Below, one piece after another: positions 12,521 through 24,325 of a DNA stretch of 64,000 nucleotides (position 1 is its first letter; each line of letters starts with the position of its first letter). The stretch is from Coniella vitis. Taxonomy: Eukaryota > Ascomycota > Sordariomycetes > Diaporthales > Schizoparmaceae. The notes under the pieces are model-generated. The model saw only the letters and a list, made by a program, of their open reading frames with translations. It was not told where the DNA came from and ran no database searches. The stretch lies in the NCBI GenBank assembly GCA_011317545.1, contig WUJK01000014.1, positions 496,001 through 560,000 on the forward strand, read 5' to 3'. Made by a program: the position numbers and the translations under genes.

Positions 12521-13944
12521 CTACAAGTTGAAGCGGGTACGTTGCTTCTCCATCTTGGCCTTCCATTCCCACGACAACGCATCCTCTCCTTCGCTACCAG
12601 CACGGCCAATACCCTTGTCTACGCGGCGCAGTTTGAGCGTGCATCGGGGCTAGAGGCAGATTGTCAGCAAAAATATTCAAGAAATCGTGGCAAGAATCGG
12701 ACTTAAAGGTCTCGTGCGTGTGCGCGAGAAAGAGGGATCCTGGTGGTGGTAAAGACTTACGCCCAACTCCTGGAGACCAACTCTGAGGCCTTCTACGCCC
12801 TTGAGCTCCTTGCCGTCAGCCGCCTGGACGTTCTTTTCTGTTTCTCTCTTTTCGCGGAAAATGTATCTGTGGCGTCTTAGGAAGATGTAATCACCTGAGA
12901 TGCATATCAATGTCAGCAAAGATCTCATGTATCCCAGATATGTCCAGTGTGAAATTTCCCAGAATACGTACGTTGGTTGTGTAATGTGACCACTTGGCGT
13001 GCCTGAATATCTGGCTGTGGAGGAAACAGCGTCTGGAAGCTCTTGGCAGACAGCAAACCAAGGCTACTCTTAAAGTTGTTGAGCAGCAGCTCGGGGTAGA
13101 ACTCGTCCTGCGCATTTCCGTGGCCTGGCAGCTTGGACCCTGGAATCCAGTTGTTGACCGAGTACGTCAAGGTAGGCCCCGCTGGCAAGTGCACAACCGT
13201 GAGCCTGTTGGGCTTCTTTTGGTCTTCATTCAACACCAGCACGGTGGTGTACTCGCGGTTCACGGCAAAGCGACATATCTCCCGGACGCTGTACTTGTGG
13301 CCGTAGCGATGCGCCGACCGCGGTATGTACTCGGAGTTGGGGAAGAGCGACATGAGGATCTCGGCCTCCTTGTGCAGCGTCGAGTTGAGCGATGTAGTAA
13401 TCAGCACCTTGGGTACCTTGGGCGGTTCGTCGTTGAAAAGGCTTGGGAATTTGGTCGAGAGCACCGCGGGCGTCATGTCAAAGTTTGTACTCGTCGTGGA
13501 TGGGGCGATACTGGGCTGTCGCTGAGCTCGCTTTGCGCGCAACCTTTCCATGCGCTCCTTGGCTGCCTCTTCGTCTTCGTCGTCGTCATCGGAGCCCAAC
13601 ATACTGTCTGCATCCTCATCATCTTCGTCCTGCTCTCCGCCCTCGTCGGCTGCAGCCGCTGCCGCGGCCTCCTCCTGCTCCAACTTCCTTCTCTTGACTG
13701 CCACAACATCTGCGCTAGTATATAGACTGTCCTCATCGCCGACGTCCCACACACGCTTCTGGTCAATGGTTTTGGTCTGGTTTTTGGCAAGACGCTCCTT
13801 TTTCAGCTCTGGGTCACGGGCCTCCTCTTTTCTCCGGCGCATGCGCTCCTCGCGCCTCGCCTTGCTGGACGTTCTCTTGTTTTGCACAAAGAGGTCTTTG
13901 CGCCGTAGCTTGTTGCCAGGTATCTGGTTGGCGGAGACGGGCAT
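12521..13944 (-). CDS. RPF1: Ribosome production factor 1 (Brix-domain, 60S assembly)
   Basis: A nucleolar Brix-domain protein needed for 27S pre-rRNA processing and 60S assembly (family knowledge). Exons are 13944-12972, 12894-12761 and 12649-12521, giving 411 aa. The splices rebuild Q-R|D-Y-I-F-L-R-R-H-R-Y-I-F and QELG|PRCTLKLRRVDKG, both typical of RPF1. The start chosen is the ATG before PVSANQIPGNKLRRKDL, where the conserved NKLRRK segment begins; the upstream in-frame ATG at 14142 would add 66 unrelated residues. The N-terminal third is basic (RREERMRRRKEEARD), followed by an acidic and poly-Ala stretch, then the Brix domain starting near PKVLITTSLNSTLHKEAEIL and covering sigma70-like motifs to the end. 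The C-terminus WEWKAKMEKQRTRFNL is intact. Confidence 0.93.
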
Positions 13945-14443
13945 CTTGGGCAGCCGTTCGGGTGGTTTGGGGAGACAATCGTGACAGTTGGTGGTGTTAA
14001 CTTTTGTGAGAGGTTTTCTGCGTTTGATTCTGGCGATTGGTGATGGGCCGGCGTCAAAAAGTGCATGTGAGATAGGCCATTTCAGGAATTCAAAATTTTG
14101 GCGGGTCCAGCCAGTATATGTGGAGCCCCCTGTGCCTTGCATGCCTGCCGGGTGCTAACCTATAGTGGGGGAGTTGCTATCACTAAACCCCCCCCCCCCC
14201 TGTGCCCCTCACTACCAACCAAGAATTTGCTGGCTTGCCAGTACTGACAGCTGCTGTAGCTGCTGGGCGGTGCGGCAGCTACTCAGTACGTGGGACACTG
14301 CGGGGAACCAGCACCGGGGGCCTGGAATCGGACAAGAAGTGCCCATTGAAATTCTGACTCAACGGCCTGACCAAAATACCACCGTTCGTTCGTTCAGCCC
14401 ACCCACCTTTTCTACCATTGCCGCCCATCTTTCCCACGGTCAT
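13945..14443. promoter_or_regulatory. Shared divergent promoter of RPF1 and glycyl-tRNA synthetase
   Basis: The 499 bp between the two start codons must hold both promoters. Both products serve translation, so shared control is plausible. It contains AAAATTTT at 14092-14099, a C10 run near 14200, and a pyrimidine-rich stretch just before the synthetase ATG. Confidence 0.5.
14092..14099 (+). promoter_or_regulatory. Candidate RRPE-like element (AAAATTTT)
   Basis: AAAATTTT is the core of the rRNA-processing element found upstream of yeast ribosome-biogenesis genes. Here it sits 148 bp upstream of the chosen RPF1 start. An 8-mer alone is weak evidence, and no PAC motif (GCGATGAG) was seen next to it. 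Confidence 0.3.
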
Positions 14444-16755
14444 ATGCAGGCACTCAAGAGACCTGCTCTGTTCAGTTCACTCGCTGGTTCGAAAGCAGCA
14501 CGAGCAGCAGTCCCTGTTCCCAGATCCGCAACCTTGCCCACGCCGACGACTCCCGCGACCCGATTCTTCACCTCGTCCTCGACCCGCCACAAAGCTCAGT
14601 TCCTCACCAAGAAGAACGTGCCCAAGTCCGCGATGGCGACCATTGTCACCCGCACCGGCCAGACCATGGACCGCCAGGCCCTCGAGTCGATGCTGCGCCG
14701 CCGCATGTTCTACACGCCCTCGTTTGAAATCTACGGCGGTGTCGCTGGCCTCTACGACTATGGCCCCGCCGGCTGCTCGCTGCAGGCCAACCTCGTCGAG
14801 ACATGGCGCAAGCACTTTGTCCTCGAGGAGGACATGCTCGAGGTTGACTGCAGCGTGCTGACCCCGCACGAGGTCTTCAAGACGAGCGGCCACGTCGACA
14901 AGTTTGCCGACTGGATGTGCAAGGACCCCGTCAATGGCGAGATTCTGCGTGCCGACCACTTTGTCGAGGCTGTCCTCGAGGCCCGCCTCAAGGGCGACAA
15001 GGAGGCCCGCGGCATCAAGACGGACGAGGTCGAAGAGGAGGACCCCAAGAAGAAGAAGAAGAAGCACAAGTCGGTCGCCCAGCGCCTCAGCGACGAGGTC
15101 GTCAAGGAGTACGAGGAGGTCTTGGCCCAGATTGACAACTACGACGGCGAGGAGCTCGGCCGCCTCATCAACAAGTACGAGCTCAAGAACCCCGCGACCG
15201 GCCGCCAGCCTTCCGACCCCGTGCCCTTCAACCTCATGTTCCAGACAAAGATTGGCCCTGCGAGCAACGCCCCGGGCTACCTTCGCCCCGAGACGGCCCA
15301 GGGCCAGTTCCTCAACTTTGCCAAGCTGCTCGACTTCAACATGCAAAACATGCCCTTTGCCAGCGCCTCGATTGGCAAGTCGTACCGCAACGAAATCTCG
15401 CCTCGCGCCGGTCTCCTGCGCGTCCGCGAGTTCCTCATGGCCGAGATTGAGCACTTTGTCGACCCCGAGGGCGGCAAGAAGCACCCGCGCTTCGCCGAGG
15501 TGGAAAACATTGAGTTGACCCTGCTCGACAAGCACACGCAGCTGTCGGGCTCGGTGCAGACGCGCAAAATGACCATTGGCCAGGCCGTCAAGGACAAGGT
15601 TGTCGACAACGAGACGCTCGGCTACTTCATCGCCCGCATCCACCTCTACCTCGAGCGCGTGGGCGCCGACATGAGCAAGCTCCGCTTCCGCCAGCACATG
15701 GCCAACGAAATGGCACACTACGCCTGCGACTGCTGGGACGCCGAGCTGCTCACCTCGTACGGCTGGATTGAGTGTGTCGGCTGCGCGGACCGGTCTGCCT
15801 ACGACTTGACTGTCCACCAAAAGAAGACGGGCGCCCCTCTGATTGTGCGCCAGACGCTCAACGAGCCTGTCGTGGAGCACCTCTGGGTGGCCGAGATTGA
15901 CAGAAAGAAGTTTGGCCCTCACTTCAAGAAGGACGGCAGAGTCATTGCCGAGGCGATAGAAGCGCTGGACCAGGCCCAGCTCGAACAGTTCAAGAAGGAC
16001 ATTGACGCCGCTGGCAGCTTCACCGTCGACGTGCCTGCCATCGCGGCCGGAAAGGCCACCGTCGCCAGAGACCTCGTCAACATCAGCTTCCAGACGATTA
16101 CCAAGCACAGCAGAGAGTACACGCCCAATGTCATTGAGCCATCGTTTGGTATCGGCAGAATACTTTACTCGCTGCTGGAGCACAGCTTCTGGACTCGTGG
16201 CACCGAGGGCGGTGACGAGGCTCGTGGTGTATGTATTATACCTTTTCACACGGACACAAAACAACGACGATCCACCCCCTCTTCCACCCCCCCCCCAAAA
16301 AAAAGAAATCCTATTTGTTCTGACCAAGGTCCACTAACCATCTCCTGCCCATATAATAGGTCCTCTCCTTCCCCCCCGCCATGGCACCCACCAAGGTCCT
16401 CATCGTGCCCCTCTCCAAGAACGACGAGTTCTCCCCGCTTGCCCGCAAGGTCGGCCACAAGCTCCGCCAGCTCGGCATTTCCAGCCGCATCGACGACTCA
16501 GGTGCGTCCATTGGCAAGCGCTACTCGCGCAACGACGAGCTGGGCACCGCCTTTGGCATCACGGTCGACTTCCAGACGCTCAAGGACGGGTCCGTCACGC
16601 TGCGCGAGCGCGACTCGACGCGGCAGGTCCGAGCGGATGAGGGCCGCATCCTCGAGGCTGTGCAGAGTATGGTGAGTGGGACCAAGACGTGGGCGGATAT
16701 CGAGGCCGAATTGCCCAAGTTTGAGGGACAAGAGGTCGAAGTTGCGGTGCGGTGA
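14444..16755 (+). CDS. GRS1: Glycyl-tRNA synthetase, probably dual cytosolic/mitochondrial
   Basis: A class IIa synthetase that charges tRNA-Gly with glycine. Exons are 14444-16228 and 16360-16755, giving 726 aa. The GTATGT donor and ATAATAG acceptor join EARG|VLSFPPAMAPTKVL. Visible in order: a basic, Ser/Thr-rich leader (residues 1-63) like a mitochondrial targeting sequence, a second in-frame ATG at 14633 (residue 64), the catalytic start MFYTPSFEIYGGVAGLYDYGP, a lysine-rich insert (about 200-208), motif 2 SYRNEISPRAGLLRVREF (about 312-330), motif 3 EPSFGIGRIL (about 565-575) and the HGTP anticodon-binding domain from about 605. Starting at residue 64 would give a 663-aa cytosolic form. 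Codon use is strongly C/G-ending, unlike the flanking genes, as expected for high expression. An upstream in-frame non-ATG extension exists but looks non-coding. Confidence 0.96.
16287..16304 (+). repeat. C10-A8 homopolymer junction inside the synthetase intron
   Basis: Ten C then eight A within the 16229-16359 intron. Confidence 0.8.
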
Positions 16756-17985
16756 GATACCGTAGAAAGATGATGGAGGTAGTTTTTTGAGTCAATTCCG
16801 CCGGACACTAAAGAGGACAGACAGGAAGAAGGTGTGGGAGACAAGAAAAAGAAGGACGAAAGAGACGAGAGAAAAGAAAGAAGAAACAAACCCAAATCTG
16901 TAAATCGTTCAAGTTAACTAGAGATGAGAAAGAGTACTTGACTGTGAAAATAATGTTCACTCGGTTTATAGGTGTGATAGATATACAATGAATGGATGGA
17001 TTGCCCTGCTGTGTATTTCGTGACATTTTCCCGTGCTTCGTTTGTAGTGATACAGACGCCTACAACATTCCTCCGTCCCATTTGGTTCCTCGGTCCCAAG
17101 TCCAGCCATTCCGAAAAGAAAAGAAAGTGCCTGGCAGTTGATGAACAAGTACTCTTCGACAGCCCGCAAACAAGAAATCATTCTCTCTGCTGAAACACCA
17201 GCGTTGTCCACCTACATTGGGCAAGTGAAATAATGAAGAGAATCAAACAAAAGTCACATGAAACATTCTACTAGAACGAATATGTTGAAGTATCATGATG
17301 AGAGATATTCAGGTATAAGATGGGTTTTAACAGTTTATCTTCTACAAGAAAAGAAAACAAACTACCAAGAAAAGAAAGAAATAACAACCCAAAACAAACC
17401 AATCGACAAGAAGGTAAAAAAGACAGCTAAGAAAAAACTAAGACAATAAAAACTAATTGCATCCTTATACATAATTCCGCTTTTTCTTTTTTTGGTGTCT
17501 TCCTGGCATGTAGTGTCTGTGTGCGCGGGTTCTCATTGTGCGCACATGCGTACCATCAAGTAAATTCGTCCCCATTCCGATTGTCCAGCGGTTGGGTCGC
17601 ATAAATCATCTTCCAACTTTTGTGTGAGAAGTAAACCTTTTTTCTGCTTTTTCCATCCTTGAAAAATTCATTCAGGACGCAACTGTGTGTACTTGGACCT
17701 GATTCCCCCCTTTCTCGACCTTGTCTGCTCAGACATTTCCATGCAACGCGAATTGTATCGATCGCCTTGTCGCCGATCAATTCCCAAGATGGGTTGAGAC
17801 ACACGAAACAAGTCCTTTGTAACAGCGGTGCCCTTCTGGTAAACATAAAATACTAATTGCACCTCCACCGAGCCGGTTCATCAAGCTTCGTGTTCTTTTC
17901 GTGACCTAAAATTTCTAAACCAATCGTGTTCTTGGTAGTGCAACGCTAAACGAGCATACCCATGCATACTACCACATGCGAGTGT
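16756..17985. other. Convergent 3' intergenic region, synthetase and PUF gene
   Basis: It contains the 3' UTRs of both neighbours. It is A/T-richer than the genes, with A-rich stretches near 17350-17450. I see no gene and no tRNA. Confidence 0.6.
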
Positions 17986-20900
17986 CTAGTATGGCCTTGG
18001 GCTGGCCGAGTTGTTGCGACCAGCGTTGCGGGCAGCGCGTCCTCCGCGCCGTCCGGCGGGAGCTCCGTTCATAGCACCTTCGGGCATGCTGTACCCAGGA
18101 GGAGGAGGCATGGCATAGCCAAAGCCTCCCATGCCCATGGGCATCGGCACCGCGTAAGCTGGTGTAGTGTATGGGCTCTGACTAGCTGGTGGAGGGATCG
18201 AGTTGCTGCGGTACTGATCCATCGAGGGGCTTCCGCTTGGGAAAGGCACACTAGTCTGGATAGGGTAGAAGCCATTCATTGGCGCCGCACTGCGTAGTAT
18301 GTTTTGCTGATACGGCAGGGCCATGGGCGGCATGCCACCTTGCGCAAAGCCAGCAAACTGCTGCTGGAGAGACGGGTCAACGCTGTCGCTGCGAGGAATG
18401 GCGAGGTTAGCATCAAAGCCGGCATTAGCCATACCAGGTGCAGCTGCGGTCAATGGGTTGTAGAATGAACCGCCGTTAGCAGCGGTATTGAATTGTGCCG
18501 CTGCAGCTTGTTGAGCTTGCTGTTGTTGCTGCTGATGCTGCTGATGCTGCTGAGCCTGATGGTGCTCCCTCTGCTGCTGATGGCTGTTGCCACTTCGCTG
18601 GGACGATCTGCTCCGCTCATTGTGTCCATCGTTGCGGGAACCATTAACGCCACCATTGCCGCTGCGAGTGGACAGGCCAACCTCATCCATCAATCGCTTG
18701 TAGCCTCTGTCAGATTGGGCCTTGATCCGGAGCAGGACGGTCTTCACATTCTCAATGACCTGGGCGCGTACAGCCTCGTCGAAGAAGGGCGTAGTAATGA
18801 CCTTGAAGATCAAGGTGGCTCCGCATTGCGAGTCGCGCAGGATTGCCTCCAATGTTTGCTCATTCTTGCTGAAGAACATGGCCTGCACAATCTTGTCTCG
18901 TGCCTCTGGCTCCGTCTTTTGATTGATGACTTTCAGCACGGTCAGATACGCGACCTTTTGCGTACACAAAGTGACCAAGCAAGGAACCAACTGAGGTGCG
19001 AGCACGGTACGTCGGTGGGGGAAGGTGCAAGAATCCAGGAACCAGGTTAGAAGCAGTGCTGCGTTGTGGTTGGTGGCCAGCTGCGCGCTGTGAAGGGCAA
19101 TAGCTGCAGCCAACAATCTCTGCTGGTCCTTACTGGCATCGTGGCTCTCCAGACAGGCCCGCATGCCGCGAGAACCAAAGCGTCCTTGGGCAATCTGCCA
19201 CATTTCGCTCATCATGGTCTCAAAGATGAAGTCAGTGTAAGGAGCACCAAACCCTAGACAGCACTGCAGCACGTAGTTTCCATACTGGTCCAAGAACAAG
19301 GGAACAGTGTATGGTCGAAGGTGGCGCACAATGGTGCGCATCTGGCTGTCGGTCCTGCACTTGTTGATAATCTTTTGCGCAGCCCAGGTGCCGTTTTTGT
19401 GGACTCCGATTTCAGCAAGGTGAGGAGCAACCTTTTCCAGCATTGCATCTTTGGTCGCGTCAGAGCATGTCTCAAACAGCTTCTGCACAACAGTGTTTCC
19501 TAGGTAGTCCGAAGACAGCTCAGCAATCTCTGGCAGCATGTCGTGAGCAATGCTCTCAATTTCAGCCTGGGACAGGCCGTTGTTGTCGATCCTCTTGCGG
19601 ATATCTCGGAGTCTGGGAGCATCGTAAACCCTTGAGCTTGTTGGCTCGGCGACAGGAGGAATCTCATCCACCAGAGTGTCATATGTAATGGCATTCTCGA
19701 GGTTCTTGCTCATGCGCAGAACTTCTTCCTCATTGGCGCCAAACTGCTTCACAATCTCGAGAATCTCTCCCGTCATGTCTGCCAGGGGGGGCACAGTGGG
19801 CGTAACCAATCCAGAAGCGGCGTCACCCTCACCAGGTGTAGCCGTTGCTGGAAGCTGAGAGCCGTTTTGGCCTTGGGTGAAGGGGACGGGGCTGGGTGAT
19901 GGCTGCGTACCATCGTGGCCTGGGGTCGGGGCAGCAGATGGAGGCTTTGCAAAGTTGATACGAACGGGTCCAGCACCCGGGAATATTTCCTTGCCATTCA
20001 GCTCATTCTTGGCGCTGACAGCGCTTTCGATCCGTTCAAAATTGACGAAGCCGCAGTTCTTGTGTGTCAGAACTCTCGTGAAGTGAATCGGTCCGTAGCG
20101 TTTGAACATTTCATTCAATGTTGTCGTGGTCGTTGAGGTTGGGATACTGCCAAGCCAGAGGGCACTAGTCGGGCCCAGCTCTGGTTCGTCAACGTTCAGC
20201 AGACCGTTGTTGCGGCTGCTCGAACGACCCAGGTTCATGGCAGCGACAGCCGGTGTGAGGTCATCGACAAGAGTGCGGTCTTCTGCGCCTGCGAGGTCGG
20301 CGGCTGTGATGGAATTGTCAAGGCGGGATGGTGTGGGAAAGTAATTGCCCCGCATCAGACGCGAAGGGCTGGGACTGTCCAAGATGCCGCCAACCGTCCT
20401 CGCTCGAGGACGGCCAATGGCGGCTTGGCTCTGCAATGCCTGAACAGCGGCATTGTGCTCGTTGATAGCGGCTTGGGTAGCGGCAAGTTGATGCTGAATC
20501 AACTCATATTGACTCTGAATGCTGTCTGGTTCATAACCAACCTCTACCTCATTGTCGTAGTCATCATCCTGATACTTGTCTTTGTGGTTGACAGAGTACG
20601 AACGAAAGCGGCTGGCCTGCGCAAAGTCAGGCATGCGGTATGGCTGCTCCATTTGCAATGGCGCTGGCTGCGGAGTACCAACCAGACCTAGGTAGTCGAG
20701 TGTTCTCGTGGGGACGTCGTTCTCGGCACCGCCTTCTCTAGAGAGCTGGGACTGCGTTGGCGAACTGGGACCGTTGGTGGACACGCTAGCAATGCTTGCC
20801 AAAGTTGAGCCACGCTCCCGGCCCACAGTATTCCAGCTGCTGCTAAAGATGTTGGGACCAAAGGGCGAGCTTGTGCCTGGAACGTGCTGAGGAAAAGGGC

Positions 20901-21690
20901 TTCGTTGAGGCAGTGATCCGGCGCGCAGACGAGAAAGTAGAGCCGAAGGGTTGTTTGAGGGCTCGGTGGCTTCCAGCCCAGGAGAGGGCGTCTTGAAGGG
21001 GGTGTGGGAAGGAGACGGTCGAGACGTTTTGTAGGCCAAGGAAGGTATGCTCAGCAAGCCATTACTGGGCGGAGGACCAGTAGATAAGCGGGATGGGAGG
21101 GTGCCGGCTCGAGCTCGACGGGTCGAAGGCAAAGACTCCTGGCTAGCCAGCTGGGGGAATTCAGGAAATCCGTCGGTTGGGGACTCTGGGATGTTCTCGC
21201 GCAGAGGGGTAGAGTTCCCACTTGTAGGCGGCCCCCCCCAAGGGTTTACTGGCAAACTCGCCAGACCTTCCTGCGCTTGGATTTCCCGGGCCCTAATGCG
21301 GTGGAAAAATTCTCGTTAGCTTGGGAACCACACATCATACATTGCCATAAGTCCCGGCACCAAAAGGGCGCCGGCCCCTCCAGAAAGCCGGATGCAGAGA
21401 TCCCACTCGACATACCTTTTACTTGGCAGGAATCGGGCGCTGCCTGGCGCCGCCATGGGGTCGTGAGAGGGTGAACCGGCTGTCGAGCGTGATGCAGCAG
21501 CCATCTTGACTGAGGGGTTCAGCGTCGAGTTGGTAGGGAGGCCAAAGGGCGAGCGAAGGGTGGTGCTGCCCCCTGACAGAGGCTCGTTGGGGGAGGTACT
21601 GGCACTGGCAGGGTTTGACAGCGACTGGCCGAGGCCGCCTTGCTGTGCAAACTTGCCAATTGTCAAGTGCTCTGGTCTAGTAGTTGACAT
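17986..21690 (-). CDS. RRM and Pumilio (PUF) RNA-binding protein, Jsn1/Puf2 type
   Basis: A post-transcriptional regulator predicted to bind mRNA 3' UTRs in the cytoplasm. Exons are 21690-21416 and 21292-17986, giving 1193 aa; the GTATGT...ATTAG intron joins FLPSK-R|AREIQAQEGLASL. A long Ser/Pro-rich N-terminus leads to an RRM at about 468-541 (RNP2-like ALWLGSIP, RNP1-like NCGFVNFERIE). PUF repeats follow at about 680-960, including LSSDYLGNTVVQKLFE, HKNGTWAAQKII, DQYGNYVLQCCL and GSRGMRACLE. A Gln/His-rich stretch lies near 1000-1025, and the tail is Gly/Arg-rich (GRRGGRAARNAGRNN). The combination of an RRM before the PUF repeats is that of yeast Jsn1/Puf2 rather than Puf3 or Puf4. The poly-Q segment may promote assembly into granules; that is inference. 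Confidence 0.92.
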
Positions 21691-23161
21691 TATCGATTAA
21701 GCTCCGGCTCGACCTCTTTGAAATGTGTCCGTATCTATTCTGATAGTATAACAAGGTTGCTCCGTTGGACAGCGGAAGCAGCGATTATAAGGCGGTAGGG
21801 TGCTCCGTGAGGTATGCAAAGGTCTCGTGGAGTCGGGTCGAGTCGAAGGGTGCGTTGATACACACTGGCCGAACGGTTTTGAGGCAATTGAGAGCGTGGT
21901 CTGTACAGGGAGATCGTGAGCGAATCGTAGGTGCGTGGTGTTGAGGAAGCTTGCGTTGACCGGGGCAGAGACCAACTCAATGCCTTGAAGGGAAGAATGC
22001 ACGTTAAAGGTCGGAAAAGAGTCGTTGTGGGGAGAGAGCCGCGACTCAGCGCGATGTCGAGAGAAAGAGAGAGAGAGAGAGACGGAGACGGAGAGCGGGC
22101 GAAAGGTCGCAAGTACCACCGGTGGTTGGTCTTGTGCAGTACCCTGACCCACTTGAACAATGCAAGAGGGGCGCGCTCGAGAGGCGTCGGTGTCCAGGAC
22201 CCTGAGCGAGGGAACCAAGCGTCTCAGGAATGCGTGGGCACAGCTATCGTGAAGCGCAGCGAATGCAAGTGTGTATGTGTGTGGCGTTTCTCAATCGAAT
22301 GGAGTCGAGGGAAACAACGACAACAACAACAACAATGACGACAGAGAGAAGCCCACACAGCGTGTGCTAGATGGGACTAGCGGTCGAGGTAATCGAGGCG
22401 TGGAGCGCACCAAAGCAACGTACCAAAAAAAGACAGGCTCGTTGGCAGGATGGAGGAGGCGTCGCAGGAGTGCTTGCGTGCGTGCGTGTCTACGTGCGTG
22501 GTAATGCGAGGAGCGTTTGTGCTGACCTAGTGGCTACAGGATGGAGGTGCAAAAGTCTTTTGGGGCGACTCTGGAGAGTGCGCTCTCGAAGGTGCCGGGT
22601 GAACCGTACCGTCCTGTACTGTGCGTGCCAGTCAGTGTTGCTGGGGACCTTGGAACCCGTCCGCCGGTGGGTCGAAATCGAAACTTGGCAGCAGCGAAGC
22701 AGTGCACAGCAAACAGAGCTACCTGCCCGGGTTGTTGCTGCGCAAAGGGGGAGGGCCGAGGGCTCTCTGCTCCTTCCCTGTCGTTCCTGAATTACACAGC
22801 ACTCTGGATCGTCCTCCCAGCTAACGGCGGGCCTGCGAGCTGCCGTCCAGAACCAATCTCCAGAACCGAAACGGTGACAGCTGGTCGCCGAAGCTGCGTC
22901 TTGGGAAGCGGAGGGAGCTGTCCGTTTGCAAAGAATACTCGACGGCGCAGGCGAGTCAAGGAGAGAAAGCAACAAAAAGGCAAGACAAGGCAATGCGACC
23001 GTGCAAAGGAGCGAACGAATCAAGAATCGCAGAGGCAGAAATGAAGAATGGTAAAGAGAAATGAGGCGGCCAGCTCAATATACAGGCTTCATTAAACAAC
23101 CAGACTCGCACGTGGCGTGAGATAAGGCGAGAGGAGACCTGGAGAAGAGGACGAAGAGGTA

Positions 23162-23164
<3 letters not shown>

Positions 23165-23194
<30 letters not shown>
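23165..23194 (+). repeat. (GA)n microsatellite
   Basis: About fifteen GA units in the PUF gene's upstream region. A shorter GA run lies near 22066-22081. Confidence 0.85.
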
Positions 23195-23198
<4 letters not shown>

Positions 23199-24283
23199 CG
23201 GCTTGCTTTGCGAGTTGAGGGGGGTGAGGGGCCTTTCTTTGACGTCGATGGTGTGGGTAGGAGGAGGTGAGGTGAGGGTAGAAAGAAGGAGAGGAAAAAA
23301 TAAAAATAAATAATAAAACAATAAATAATTAAAACAATAAAAAGCAGCCAGCTGCTGGGCTGACTTACCGCAGCCCACCTGCAAACCAAACGCTGGCGGC
23401 AATCTTCCAGGACAGCCAGCCAGCCAGCCTCAGTTGCTATTCTCTGCTGTTGCGTCGAGCTGTGCTGCGCTGCTGCTGCGCTGAGAAGCTTTTTGGTGAG
23501 CCAGAGCCAGACACACGCTCACACAAGCTGCGGTGTGCGTTGCGCCTTGCTGCTGCCGGTGAAAACTGGGGAAGCCCAAACAGCGACAGGCCAGGGCCAG
23601 CAGTCGATTGGCTGGAGTGCGACTCTCCGTGGAGAGGGAGGTTGCGTGAAAGGGGAACGGCCACGCTCTTTCAGGCCTAGACCGCATCAACACATGAAAC
23701 ACCCTCTCCTGCTGCTGCTTTGCATGTCTTGGAGCCAGCGCAAAGTCCAAGGAAGGATGCCCCGCCAATGCGATGCGCTGCCCCCCTTCTCCCGGTCCCA
23801 AGCCTGGGAGTTGCTTTACTTCGAACGGCTCTGCTTCTCCAGACATGTTGGCCGGTGTTGGAACGGCTGGGATGCAATCTAGATCCAACAGAGATCGTGC
23901 AGTTGCGCATGAACAGCTTGCTGTCTCGCGTGACGGCATCATGGGAGTCCATATGCTTTGGCAAACAGCAAAAAGACGCTGCTCCTCAAGCCGCTCGTTG
24001 GCTGCTTCATGCTGGGCCTTCCCTCTTGTTGCACGGAATGGCATATACAATCATGGCAAAAGTATCACGATTGACCATTTTCAAGCTTGCAGACAGCTCG
24101 GCGGAAACAGTCAATATCATTCTACAAAGCAACCCCGCGCAACTTGGATCATGATATCACCCGCTTCTACCTCACTCCAGCAAGTATCAGATGGTTAGCT
24201 GCTCGCTGTGAGGATGGGGACCATGGAGATTTGTCCAGACCCCTATTATGTTGGTATGTTGATAAAAAGACAAAGGGGAAGGT

Positions 24284-24285
<2 letters not shown>

Positions 24286-24324
<39 letters not shown>
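24286..24324 (+). repeat. Poly-T run, 39 bases
   Basis: An uninterrupted T run, almost the same length as the T40 run at 5706. Confidence 0.85.

Positions 24325-24325
<1 letters not shown>

Noticed and set aside
14477..16327. 616-codon open frame on the minus strand across glycyl-tRNA synthetase
   Set aside because: It mirrors the exact span of a well-supported gene with strong C-ending codons, which yields long antisense frames rich in Leu, Val and Ala. It has no domain or splice logic of its own.
22050..22500. Coding-like frames upstream of the PUF gene
   Set aside because: They run through GA, CAA and GTGC microsatellite-like stretches; better explained as the PUF gene's leader.
23430..24050. 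206-codon minus-strand frame in the 21.7-28 kb block
   Set aside because: No domain, biased composition, and no conserved splice or promoter features.
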